46,086 nt of DNA from an uncultured Nitrososphaerales archaeon (GTDB lineage Archaea; Thermoproteota; Nitrososphaeria; Nitrososphaerales; Nitrosocaldaceae), in contig CALHIV010000012.1 in assembly GCA_938030895.1 (NCBI GenBank), positions 1 through 46,086 on the forward strand, read 5' to 3'. Within the stretch, counting starts at the first letter, position 1. Each line of letters starts with the position of its first letter. The notes under the pieces are model-generated. The model ran no database searches. It was not told where the DNA came from and saw only the letters and a list, made by a program, of their open reading frames with translations. This document shows, piece after piece, positions 7,681-17,057 of this stretch. Position numbers and translations under genes: made by a program.

Positions 7681-8316
7681 TTAGAACCTTGGCAGCTCCT
7701 CTGTAGAGGCTGTGGTGACTGATGGTAACCTGCTATCAAGATTCTTCTCTGCCACTGCTGCAGCCTCTGCAAGTATCCTCTCAACCTCCTCATTACTAAC
7801 ATCGTTAACGAAGTTGAAGTTGCCTCCCTGCATGGTATCTACCATGAGGTTGCTCAACGTACTTGTCATCTCATTTATCTCACCCTCAGCCTCTGGCATG
7901 AACCTACTTATACCCTGCTTCACACTCTTCATCACACCTATAGCAGGCGCAAGTGATACAGCAAGATCACCTATATCATGCACAGTACTTAGCCTGAGGT
8001 GCACCTGCTCCAACGCCATCTTCGCATTACCCATCGTCTTGCTTACCCTCCTCACCTCAGCCAACTCATTAGAGAGCATCCTACCAGTCTCCATGTCATG
8101 CTTGTGTACAGCCTCAACTATCCTCCTGAAGAGCATGGCATCCCTCTCGCGCATCTTCGCTAGCATAGAGTCTATCTTCTGTATCTGTAACTGTATCCTA
8201 TTCATAGCCTGTTCAACCCTTGGCCTCAGTGGTCCTTGTGGCTTGAGAGCCTCCTTAACTCTATTACCCATTCCCCTATCGTCCTTCTTTACCCACTTGC
8301 TACTAAACTCTGTCAT
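7681..8316 (-). CDS. cdvB: CdvB / ESCRT-III-like cell division protein
   Basis: This Snf7-domain protein polymerises at the membrane neck during Cdv-type archaeal cytokinesis. The sequence is mostly alpha-helical: a basic first helix (RVKEALKPQGPLRPRVEQAM), a long helical hairpin from IQLQIQKIDSMLAKMRERD to about EVRRVSKTMGNAKMALEQVH, and an acidic C-terminal half with EEVERILAEAAAVAEKN. The open frame reaches 8346, but MIIIAISILS is unlike the family. The ATG at 8316 (MTEFSSKWVKKDD), 211 residues, is preferred. cdvA and cdvC are not adjacent here, and archaea of this group carry several CdvB paralogues, so the exact paralogue is uncertain. Confidence 0.87.
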   Translation of the reverse strand: MTEFSSKWVKKDDRGMGNRVKEALKPQGPLRPRVEQAMNRIQLQIQKIDSMLAKMRERDAMLFRRIVEAVHKHDMETGRMLSNELAEVRRVSKTMGNAKMALEQVHLRLSTVHDIGDLAVSLAPAIGVMKSVKQGISRFMPEAEGEINEMTSTLSNLMVDTMQGGNFNFVNDVSNEEVERILAEAAAVAEKNLDSRLPSVTTASTEELPRF

Positions 8317-8408
8317 GCTAAGAATGCTTATAGCAATTATTATCATTGTATGTGCATAGTTCTTGACATGGTTAAGAAAGAAATGGTTATTAGTTGTATT
8401 TAGGTTAG

Positions 8409-9206
8409 ATGCTTATCATGCAACCTATAGGGGTGTTTGACTCTGGTCTAGGCTCCATATCTGTTGTAAAGGAGCTTATGAACGCATTACCAGATGAGCA
8501 TATACTATACCTTGCTGATAGGAGGAACTATCCATATGGCTTGAAGAGTAGAGAGGAGTTAAGGGAGATAATAGCAAGAGGAATAAGCAGGCTTGAAGAG
8601 TATAATCCAAAGTGCATAGTGGTTGCATCGATAACCCCATCCATGCTTGTCTTGAATGATCTTAGGTTGAGGAGCAGTACACTTCTATTTGGTGTATACC
8701 TTCACCACTCCCTTGCTAGAGCGGTAGAGGAGTCAAGTAGCAAGAGCATATCTATACTTGCAAGTAGAGCAGTTGTAAGGAGTGTTGATCTTCAGGATGT
8801 ATTCAAGGCATACATGAGTAGAGCAAGTATAACGCTTGTTGATGCTACAGAACTCATAGATCTGGTAGAGTCATGCAGGTTCCTTGAGGATGATGCTAAG
8901 CAGGTTATAGCCGATACGTGTAGAAGGTTACTGAAGGATGCAAGTATAGATACTCTAGTGCTAGGTAGCACACATATTGCACTTATAGAGGATACACTGC
9001 ACCAACTCTACCCCAATATTAGGATGATGAACCCTGTAGTCGATACAGTAGCAAGGGTCAAGGCATACCTAGAGGAGCATGGGATGCTCACTAAGAGTGC
9101 AGATGATGTGAGGTTGAGAGTATTGGATGTGGATGTGGATGTGGATAAGGACGAGCATCTTGCTTCTACACTTAAGAGGCTAGGGCTTATCTTCAGACCC
9201 ATCTAG
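8409..9206 (+). CDS. Glutamate racemase-like protein lacking both catalytic cysteines
   Basis: The fold is that of MurI-type Asp/Glu racemases. FDSGLGSISVV at residues 10-20 carries the N-terminal Asp-Ser motif, and YPYG at 41-44 matches the substrate loop. The two active-site cysteines of the family, in ACNT and GCTH motifs, are both serine here: S74 in VVASITPS and S187 in LVLGSTHIAL, read as codons tcg and agc. At 265 residues it is of normal size with no frameshift. Cysteine-based racemisation is therefore unlikely; another reaction, a binding role or a serine-based mechanism is possible. Archaea of this type have no known peptidoglycan to need D-glutamate. Its 3' end overlaps the convergent UDG gene by 27 bases. 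Confidence 0.82.
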   Translation: MLIMQPIGVFDSGLGSISVVKELMNALPDEHILYLADRRNYPYGLKSREELREIIARGISRLEEYNPKCIVVASITPSMLVLNDLRLRSSTLLFGVYLHHSLARAVEESSSKSISILASRAVVRSVDLQDVFKAYMSRASITLVDATELIDLVESCRFLEDDAKQVIADTCRRLLKDASIDTLVLGSTHIALIEDTLHQLYPNIRMMNPVVDTVARVKAYLEEHGMLTKSADDVRLRVLDVDVDVDKDEHLASTLKRLGLIFRPI

Positions 9207-9878
9207 CATATCTAGCATAAACCTAATCCTCCTGAATATATCTATCCACATACTCCAACTCAGCCTTCCTGTCTGTGTATTCTGCCTACTTGGATGGTAT
9301 GATGAGAGTAGTGTAATGGTTCTTCCTCCCCTATGCTTTACAGTATAGCATGAACCATGCCTGAACCTTGCAGATATACCATTGATACTACAGTACGCAC
9401 TGAATGCTAGCACACCTAGAGCAAGTACTATCCTTACATTCTTGAGGAGGGATATCTCATCTATTAGATATGGTATACAGTTATTCACTTCACTCTTACT
9501 TGGCCTGTTATCTGGGGGCGCACATCTAAGCACTGCTGTTATGTACACATCACTCAGCGTTAGACCATCATCCCTACTTATGCTTGTAGGTTTGTTTGCA
9601 AAGCCAGTCTCATAGAGTGCTCTAATAAGCCATGAACCCGATGAGTCACCAGTGAACATCCTCCCTGTTCTATTTGCTCCATGCGCAGCAGGTGCCAACC
9701 CTATTATCAACAGTCTAGCGTTGGTATCTCCAAACCCTGGGACTGGTTTGGCCCAGTACTCCCAGTCCCTGAACCTCCTTACCTTTATACTTGCTATATA
9801 CTCCCTGTACCTTACAAGCCTCTCACATGCTCTGCATGATACTATAGCCTCGTTGAGCAAATCTAGACTATCAAACAT
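9180..9878 (-). CDS. Type-5 uracil-DNA glycosylase (UDGb)
   Basis: This enzyme removes uracil and some other deaminated bases from DNA to start base-excision repair. The motif GLAPAAHGANRTGRMFTGD identifies family 5 rather than family 4, and the second motif is HPSRQNTQTGRL. Four cysteines suited to a 4Fe-4S cluster are present: C15 and C18 (CRACERL), LRCAPPDNRP, and VNNCIPYL. It has 232 residues. It is convergent with, and overlaps, the racemase-like gene. An endonuclease IV gene that could act downstream of it lies at 17058-17915. Confidence 0.92.
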   Translation of the reverse strand: MFDSLDLLNEAIVSCRACERLVRYREYIASIKVRRFRDWEYWAKPVPGFGDTNARLLIIGLAPAAHGANRTGRMFTGDSSGSWLIRALYETGFANKPTSISRDDGLTLSDVYITAVLRCAPPDNRPSKSEVNNCIPYLIDEISLLKNVRIVLALGVLAFSAYCSINGISARFRHGSCYTVKHRGGRTITLLSSYHPSRQNTQTGRLSWSMWIDIFRRIRFMLDMLDGSEDKP

Positions 9879-10012
9879 GTGAGCTATGCTGCAGAGATTC
9901 TATTTGTATATATCTGCTCTTTGTTGTGCTATGGCTGTGCTAGAACTCTATCTGTGGAGAAATCTGGTATGAACTACTATTACACTATACTATTACACTA
10001 GCCTAATCTAGT

Positions 10013-11233
10013 CTAGCCCCAGATCCTCTCCTTGAAGGTCCACTTCTTGTTTGATAGGAAGTTCCACGTAGATGCCAATCCTATGGCTATCAGTAGTGCA
10101 AGGTTATACTGCATCCCATAGATATGGTTCAGTAGATATGTTAGGAGGAACTGTAGTGCTCCACCCACTGAACTCAAACCCATGTAGTATGAGTACTGCT
10201 TAAGCGTGTATATAACAGCAAGATCTGTATCCTCGAACGTCCATAGCTTGTTCAGTATAAAGTTAGATGTTATGGAGCAGAGTATACCTACCAATGTTGC
10301 AATATGCATATTTGTAAGCATGCTAGCTAATGAAGCACTACCATAGTTTACAAGCAGCCCAGTCGCACCTACGGTATAGAACCTTGCTGCCCTTGAGAGG
10401 AAGAGTACGGATCCTCTCCTCTCTCCCCTCCTCCTCTTCCTACCATACCTGTAAAGTAGCCATACCGCTCTCAAGTACTCTATGGCTATCTTTGTACTGA
10501 ACTTGCTCTTCCCGTGGCATCTATTAACGAATGTGTATGGTATCTCCTTCACCCTTATGTTATCCACCTTGACCAGTACCTCAAGCAGTATCTTATAGCC
10601 TGAGGTTGTGAACTCTATACCCTCAAGTATCCATCTCTTACATGCAAAGAAGCCGGATACAGCATCCTTCACATCAAGGTTAAGGATCATCCTTGCAATC
10701 ATATTCGCTGATATACTCAACGCCTTGCGCTTCATACTCCAGTTCTCTACAGAGCCACCATCTACATACCTTGATGCTATAACAAGGTCACACCTATCAT
10801 GCATAAGCTCATCGAGCATCACAGGTATGAGTGCTGGAGGATGTGAGAGGTCAGCATCCATAACAACTACATTGCTACCCTGAGCCGTCTTTAGGCCATC
10901 AAGTACAGCAGATAACAAGCCCCTCTTACCATATCTGCGCAGTACCTTAACGCTCAGCCTCCCTTCATCTCTGATGCTTGTAGAGTAACCCTCTGCAACA
11001 TCTGCAGTACCATCTGGGCTATCATCATCAACTATTATTATCTCAGCCTTTGCATCGAGTTGCTTAAGCAATGAGTGTAGACCATCCCTTATGGATCTTA
11101 GGAGTTGGGGTATATTCTCCGATTCGTTGTATGTAGGTATTAGGATGGATAGTACTATATCCTTTCTATCTCCACCATCTCCACCATCTCCACCATAACC
11201 TATACCTACTACACTACCATCACTCCTCTGCAA
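10013..11233 (-). CDS. Dolichyl-phosphate sugar synthase (GT2) fused to a GtrA membrane domain
   Basis: This GT2 enzyme transfers a sugar, probably mannose or glucose, from a nucleotide donor to a dolichol-type lipid for protein glycosylation or cell-envelope synthesis. The catalytic domain spans about residues 27-260, with LSILIPTYNESENIPQLL, IIIVDDDSPDGTADVA and the DxD-like VVMDADLSHPP. Residues 285-402 form a four-helix GtrA domain with TFEDTD and the closing NFLSNKKWTFKERI. At 406 residues it is a full fusion. The N-terminal leader contains GGDGGDGGD, produced by a 9-bp tandem repeat at about 11180-11206, and the catalytic domain starts only after it. Specificity cannot be read from the sequence. 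Confidence 0.87.
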   Translation of the reverse strand: MQRSDGSVVGIGYGGDGGDGGDRKDIVLSILIPTYNESENIPQLLRSIRDGLHSLLKQLDAKAEIIIVDDDSPDGTADVAEGYSTSIRDEGRLSVKVLRRYGKRGLLSAVLDGLKTAQGSNVVVMDADLSHPPALIPVMLDELMHDRCDLVIASRYVDGGSVENWSMKRKALSISANMIARMILNLDVKDAVSGFFACKRWILEGIEFTTSGYKILLEVLVKVDNIRVKEIPYTFVNRCHGKSKFSTKIAIEYLRAVWLLYRYGRKRRRGERRGSVLFLSRAARFYTVGATGLLVNYGSASLASMLTNMHIATLVGILCSITSNFILNKLWTFEDTDLAVIYTLKQYSYYMGLSSVGGALQFLLTYLLNHIYGMQYNLALLIAIGLASTWNFLSNKKWTFKERIWG

Positions 11234-11394
11234 CGGTATAGGTCTGGTACAGCTTATTTAAGTATATTTCATAGTATACCTTGATAATAACTATGATCCA
11301 TTCCTTGTCATCATGAAATAGTTGTATCATTTTGGAATACTATACTTCTTATATGTAGATTTATAATCATCACCTCTATCAATATATCAATCAA

Positions 11395-12288
11395 TCAATC
11401 AGTACCCTTCATGCTATACACTATGCTTGGAGGTTCTATCCTTGCGTATGTGTATGACCAGTAACTCTCAAGCACAGTCTCAACCATGACGAGTTCAACG
11501 TCATCGGTGCTGAAGTACCAGCCCTTCTTCCTTGCAGCCTCCTGAGCCTTGTTAAGCAGTTCAAGCACATCTATACTGGTATGGGATGGTAGGTTTATGC
11601 TGTATATGAAGTTCTTGTTACATGGTTCTATCCTAGAGTACTCATCCTTCATACCCATATCCATTACTATGTTGAGCCCTCCACTCATTGTGCGATGGAA
11701 TACATCTATGCCTAGAACCTTCTCCTTGTAATGCTTTACTGTACCATCAGCCTCTATCGTAACATTCTCAACCTTGAACCATATATCTGTAAGCAGCGCA
11801 TACCATGATGGGAGTATGAACGGTGAGAGTGGTGCACCCCTGAACTCTTGAATGTTAAGATGAAGTACTAGGCTATCTAGCATCGCTACTCTGAGTGGTT
11901 CTGGCTGGTATACATTGTTATCACCATTCTCCTCCCATACATCACCTACACTTATACCAGCGACATACACATAATCCATCTCTGGCATGGTGAGTAGACT
12001 CATCTCTATGCTAGAGCCATCAGACCTAACATAGTTGTATACAGCGCCATCATTATGCATATCCAACGTTATGCTATTACACTCAAGGAATTCACGCCAC
12101 TTCCATATCTTGAACCTCCAAGGCTGAGGTTCCTTGCTATCGTTATCAACCCATCTAGAGCCAGAGGGTATAACACTTTCATCACTAGTTGTATACTGCT
12201 TTGGTACGCTAATAGTGAAGAGTACGTTGATGTAGGTTATGGCTAGCCATGATACTATTGCTATGATGAGTAGAATAGGCCTTCTCAT
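11395..12288 (-). CDS. Membrane-anchored extracytoplasmic protein of unknown function
   Basis: I do not recognise this protein. It has 297 residues. The N-terminus (RRPILLIIAIVSWLAITYIN) is a positively charged residue pair followed by a hydrophobic helix: a signal anchor or uncleaved signal peptide. The rest is a soluble beta-rich-looking domain with many Trp, Tyr and acidic residues and no cysteine cluster. It lies upstream of the DPM-GtrA gene on the same strand, about 160 bases away, and beside a decayed locus for surface-type proteins. A role at the cell envelope is plausible but not shown. Confidence 0.7.
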   Translation of the reverse strand: MRRPILLIIAIVSWLAITYINVLFTISVPKQYTTSDESVIPSGSRWVDNDSKEPQPWRFKIWKWREFLECNSITLDMHNDGAVYNYVRSDGSSIEMSLLTMPEMDYVYVAGISVGDVWEENGDNNVYQPEPLRVAMLDSLVLHLNIQEFRGAPLSPFILPSWYALLTDIWFKVENVTIEADGTVKHYKEKVLGIDVFHRTMSGGLNIVMDMGMKDEYSRIEPCNKNFIYSINLPSHTSIDVLELLNKAQEAARKKGWYFSTDDVELVMVETVLESYWSYTYARIEPPSIVYSMKGTD

Positions 12289-12408
12289 ATCCTGCTCTTA
12301 TCGTTTGTTTGTTAATCTGGTAGTTTTGTAATATAACTCATCCCATCCATCCTTGCAAGTAGGTGAGTTGATCATAAAACTGATGTATATCTGCAATAGA
12401 GTTAGTTT

Positions 12409-12974
12409 ATGGCCAAGATATGGCTATTAGTTGGAATAAATACCCTATTTATAGGAATATTCTCGGCAATATACACCATAAATGGCACCATAATAGGCAT
12501 AGTCGATAATGTCAGCAATAATATTGAGAGTACAGGGTTCTATGATATACTCATAGCTGTTGTGAGTAGGCAAGTTAATATACAGGTATGAGACCCATAA
12601 CCCCATAACAGATTCTGGGAAGGACTTTATAAAGCAGCAGGCATTTGGTACAGCATCAACTAGTACAGCACAGTACATAGCATTGAGCACAGACTCTACT
12701 ACACCTAGTGCAAGTGATACGCCTTAGCAGGATAGCAGGGCAAGGGCTTGAAAGGGCTCTAGGTACAGCAAGTAGTGGAGGGGCTGGGCAGATAACTATA
12801 AGTAAAACGTTCACCATGACATCTGACCAAAACCAAACCTTCACCATAAACAAGGCTGGGCTATTCAACGCTTCAAGTGGTGGTACACTGGTTGCTGTAG
12901 CATTGATAAACAATCCTCCAACCTTACAGGCTGGTGATTCAATAATTATAAACTGGCAGATAAACATAAACTAG
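12409..12974 (+). pseudogene. Frameshifted remnant of a phage-structural-like small protein
   Basis: Three adjoining frames read as fragments of a continuous protein. 12409-12591 starts with ATG, has a hydrophobic N-terminus and ends VSRQVNIQV. The next frame, running to a TAG at 12725, gives YETHNPITDSGKDFIKQQAF and AQYIALSTDSTTPSASDT. The third, 12708-12974, continues with RLSRIAGQGLERALGTAS and closes INNPPTLQAGDSIIINWQI. The phrase YIALSTDSTTPSASDT followed by GQGLERA resembles small structural proteins of head-tail viruses. The shift near 12711-12725 and another near 12585 break the gene. The first piece might be an unrelated short membrane protein. Sequencing error cannot be excluded, but the next locus is broken in the same way. 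Confidence 0.6.
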
Positions 12975-13078
12975 CATAATACTGGATTAGTTGGAGAGAG
13001 GTATAGCAAGTATGCGTATAGTAGCACTGTGTTTTGTTGTGCTTTGTCTTTTGTTGTATGTTAGGAGGCATAGCAAGT

Positions 13079-15523
13079 ATGCTCTACAAACCCCTACTCA
13101 TTGTAATCTTTTGTTCATCTATTCTGGTAATACCATCATTAGAGTATAGTAGAAGTATGCTCTACAAGGTTGATGAGTATACAGAGAGATACTGGAATGG
13201 GCATGAATGGGTTTACATACTCTATCCATTGCAGATTGAGAGTGCTGAAGCATTATCAGTAATAATTAATAACTGCAATAATCCTAGCATAGATGAGTGT
13301 AATGATGTATATGTGCGTAATGATAGTGGGAGTGGGCGAGTGAGTAGTACTGCTGCAGATATGAGGGTTGGTGATGATAATTATAAGAGTGAGTATAGAT
13401 CGTTTGTAAAATTCCCTATCTCACTATTATATGGCAAGACTCAATTCGGCAGAATTGAAGCTAGTCATACAGAAATCCCTTCGACGGTTCTAAATATAAT
13501 CCTCCACCGTTCAACAATCCAGGGCTAGGCAATACGCTTATTATACATTAACGATTATGGCACACTTCGCTAGTGATTTCAATGTGCAATCAATAGGCAA
13601 TGATCCTGGGTTCTTATAGTCTTATAGGAGCAAGCATAAATCCTTCTGCTACTGTAAGCATATAATTAAAAGATGCTAGGCAAGATGATATAAACAATAC
13701 AAGGGACTTATACATGATAAGAACCGCTAATGGTACTGACAACAAGGCAGACGGTTGGCACTTCTATACAAGTAACTCTAGGACTAATAATATTCCAAGG
13801 ATAGAGTAGAGTATACTCTGGCATTTGCAAGTGATGTCAGAGAGCTGGTGAAGTTGGCCGAGCATGATCTGCTGAGCAGGCAGATAGAATCAACACGAGG
13901 TATGACTATAACCCTTCAGATTCACAGACAAGGAGCATGGATCAATCAAGGCTACTTGTAGATCTGCCATCCATAAGCGATACTATAGCAAGATACATTA
14001 TATTACCAAGGCTTGTTGATGATACACTTGATGCTACAGATACCCTTACAAGATCTATAGATTTAGCAAGGTTGATCTCCTCCCTCTACAATATCAGATG
14101 AGATAGCAAGGATGCTAGATATCTCAAGGGATGTTCTGGATCTTTCTGCTATTGCTGATAGTATGGGTAGGGGATTTCTCTTAAGGCTTATCGATGAGGC
14201 ATAGATATCGGAGGTTATAGACTCTAGCATATCATACACAAGGCTTATCGTAGATTCTATAAATGCAGTAGATATAGTGTTCATCTCTTGTTTGTAAGAG
14301 CATTGCAGGACTCTCTCAGCTCTTCCGTTCTTGTTAATCATATGATCAACATCACCATAAGGGTTCTAGTAGATGGTATAGTTGTTACTGATGAGACTAG
14401 TAGGTTGATCGAGATCTCGAGAACACTCGATGAGCCTCTCACCATAGTTTCTGATCTATCTAGAATAGTGAGTGATATGAGCAGATCTCTAATAGAGCCG
14501 ATCTATGCAATTGATATACTAAGCAATGTTACAAGCCTCCAGAGGGATATAGGCACATTAACCTCCTTGGAGAATGTTAGGATTATAGATGTTTTGGATA
14601 GGAGTGTAGATGTAGTTAAAGGTATAGAGGAAAGTATGAATGTAGTTGATCTACCATCACCGTACACTGAATTTGTAATTCTTGGATTAGAGCATAAGTG
14701 CTGATCATACCCTTGGAAGAGTACTAGAACTAACCCTAGTAGAGGATTACCAAATTGGCGATCTACTCAATAGCTATATGAACTACTTCACAAGCATAGT
14801 GGATAGTCTATCTGCTCTGATAAACACGATGGTATAATCTTCGCAGGGAGGAGGTGCTGGCGGTACAGTACTTGCAAGGGACACATTCATAACTGTAGAT
14901 CTCAGCAGTTCAAACGATACCATACTTGTAGAAGGTTTCATCATGGATAGAGAAGGTGTAATCCTGTTCGATACAAGTCTAAACATAACCCTAGCAGATA
15001 CCTCAGATACAGCAAGAACATACAGGGATAGTGTGAACATGATAGAGGGAAGGTATAGATCTGCCATACCAATAGGAGCTGTTCAGTGTTATAGCCCCAA
15101 ATAGTGCTGAGATTGTAATAAAGGCTGTAGTAACATTCTATGGGGTTGAGTATACCAATCAAGGCATAAGGTATCTCTACCTCCAATCATCGGAGAGTAA
15201 TGAAATGAGGCTTGTAAGAGGTCTAGTATTTGAGGCACCAGCACTCAATATCTTACCCTCATACACTCGCTACAGTGGGGGAGAGGCTTCTCATAATACA
15301 TGTAGAGAATAATGAGAACGATATAGACTCTTTAAGGATAGTGATCAGTGAGGGTAAGGTGATCAAGGTAAAGGTTAGTAGGAACTGGAGTCTTACAGTT
15401 CAAGACGATGGGAGAGGATTACTACTAGAGGGTGTAGATGGTCATGCTCTAAAGCAGGGTAAGAGGTTAACTATGCTCATCTTAAAGCAAGGAGAACTCA
15501 ACTATATTGCAGCAGTACCATGA
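13079..15523 (+). pseudogene. Heavily frameshifted large DNRLRE-type surface protein
   Basis: A start with a strong RBS (ggagg at 13064-13068, ATG at 13079) opens a secreted protein with a hydrophobic leader. RVGDDNYKSEYRSFVKFPIS is typical of DNRLRE domains, and the domain continues in other frames: YRNPFDGSKYNPPPFNNPG from 13468, ASDFNVQSIGNDPGFL, DARQDDINN, and DGWHFYTSN. Beyond 13800 come broken helical segments rich in ISD, LARL and ISRTLD patterns, including the open stretch 14288-14704. A beta-rich C-terminal part follows (GGGAGGTVLARDTFITVDLS) and the last piece is 15230-15523. I count at least eight frame changes or in-frame stops. Neighbouring genes are intact, so this looks like true decay of one gene of about 800 codons, or of two adjacent ones. 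Confidence 0.72.
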
Positions 15524-15557
15524 TCAACCAACAGATCAACCATCGATCTATATACAA

Positions 15558-17036
15558 CTAACTAGGTAACCTAAGCCTTGCCATGAGTTCTTCCCTTAGA
15601 TCATCTATCCTTACCCTAATCTGCTCCATGGTATCCCTCTCCCTCACAGTTACAGTACCATCAACCAGCGTCTGCCTATCTACAGTTATGGCATATGGCG
15701 TACCTATCTCATCAAGCCTTCTATACCTCCTCCCTATAGAGCCAGAGTCGTCGTAGAATGCATCGATATCCTTCTTCAGCATATTGAATATCTCCTTAGC
15801 CTTTACATCCATCCCATCCTTCTTAACTATTGGTAGTACTCCAACCTGTATAGGGGCTAGATAGGGTTTGAGCCTTAACACCAGCCTATCATTCTCCCTA
15901 TCATCATACAATGAATGCTCCAGTATGCAGTATAGGCTCCTCTCTATCCCCATGGAGAGTTCGAATACATGAGGGAGTACTTTACCACTACTACCATCGC
16001 TATCATCAATATCCATAACCTCCATATTCTCCTTGCTAGCCTGCATATGCCCTTTCAGATCATGGTCTGATCTGTAGTTGCATGCTACAAGTTCTAACCA
16101 TCCAACGCTCGTCTCTACCTCAAAGTCATAAGCAACAGTAGCATAGAATGCCTTCTCATCATCTGCAAGCCTCCTGAACCTTGCTCTACTCATATCTATA
16201 CCAGTCTTGCTGTAGAACTCGTTTAGTAGTGAGAGATAGTATGCGATTAGCCTATTTGGGATAATGCCTTTACTGACTGCCTCTGATGCTTTAACCTCAT
16301 GAATACCATCGCTATCCTGAATCCTGAGCATCACATCCTTGACCTCATCAAACTTATCTATATCATCCAACCTTCTAGGGTTGCAGAATACCTCTATCTC
16401 TGCCTGATAGAACTCCCTTAACCTTATCAGACTCTGCCTAGGAGCTATCTCGTTCCTGAAGCTCTTGCCTACCTGTGCTATCGCTATTGGTAGTTTGCAG
16501 CGCATGATCTTGAAGAGCCTAGCAAAGTCAACGAATATACTCTGACACGTCTCCGGTCTAAGATAGGCCTCAGAGCCATCAGCCCCTATACTTACCCTGA
16601 ACATCATGTTGAACCTGCTCACCTTGCTCAACTCTCCCTTGCATTTTGGGCACCTTATACCATGCTTGAGTATAAGGGCATCCAACTCCTCATCTGCGAT
16701 GCGTTCAGGCACCATGGCATTAATCGCCTCACCAACCAGCCTATCAGCCCTGTATACGGATGAGCATTTGGAGCATCTAACTATGGGATCGTTAAAACTA
16801 TTCAGGTGCCCTGAGGCCATGAATACGCTCTTGCTCATTATCTGGCTACCATCTATCTCAAGCATCCCATCCCTCCTAACCAACTCCCTCCTCCATAGCT
16901 CTATGTACCTATTCTTCAGAGCAACTCCTAGAGGCCCATACTCCCAGAACCCTGCCTGTGCATCAGCGTATATCTCACAACTTGGGAAGTAGAACCCCCT
17001 GCTCAACGCTAGATCCGTCACTGCATCATAGTTCAT
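15558..17036 (-). CDS. glyS: Glycyl-tRNA synthetase (class II, archaeal/eukaryotic dimeric type)
   Basis: Charges tRNA-Gly with glycine in the cytoplasm. The N-terminus (SRGFYFPSCEIYADAQAGFW, then YGPLGVALKN) is typical. Zinc-binding CxxC pairs are present in VRCSKCSSVYRADRL and RCPKCKGEL. Motif 2 is visible as FRNEIAPRQSLIRLREF and motif 3 as ELSMGIERSLYCIL, with the C-terminal anticodon-binding domain after PIQVGVLPIVKK. At 492 residues it is shorter than eukaryotic forms but normal for archaea. The endonuclease IV gene ends 21 bases upstream on the same strand, so the two are probably co-transcribed. Confidence 0.96.
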   Translation of the reverse strand: MNYDAVTDLALSRGFYFPSCEIYADAQAGFWEYGPLGVALKNRYIELWRRELVRRDGMLEIDGSQIMSKSVFMASGHLNSFNDPIVRCSKCSSVYRADRLVGEAINAMVPERIADEELDALILKHGIRCPKCKGELSKVSRFNMMFRVSIGADGSEAYLRPETCQSIFVDFARLFKIMRCKLPIAIAQVGKSFRNEIAPRQSLIRLREFYQAEIEVFCNPRRLDDIDKFDEVKDVMLRIQDSDGIHEVKASEAVSKGIIPNRLIAYYLSLLNEFYSKTGIDMSRARFRRLADDEKAFYATVAYDFEVETSVGWLELVACNYRSDHDLKGHMQASKENMEVMDIDDSDGSSGKVLPHVFELSMGIERSLYCILEHSLYDDRENDRLVLRLKPYLAPIQVGVLPIVKKDGMDVKAKEIFNMLKKDIDAFYDDSGSIGRRYRRLDEIGTPYAITVDRQTLVDGTVTVRERDTMEQIRVRIDDLREELMARLRLPS

Positions 17037-17057
17037 GCTCTTAGCATTAACGATGAG

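Noticed and set aside
13003-13082. 13-bp direct repeat (atagcaagtatgc) at 67-bp offset as a standalone finding
   Set aside because: It is too short and lies in a decayed region with start-like contexts; it is mentioned only as weak support for the stronger 66-67 bp pairs.
14063-14341. Minus-strand frame of 92 codons in the decayed region
   Set aside because: The plus strand carries recognisable broken segments of the surface protein here, so this is an antisense artefact.
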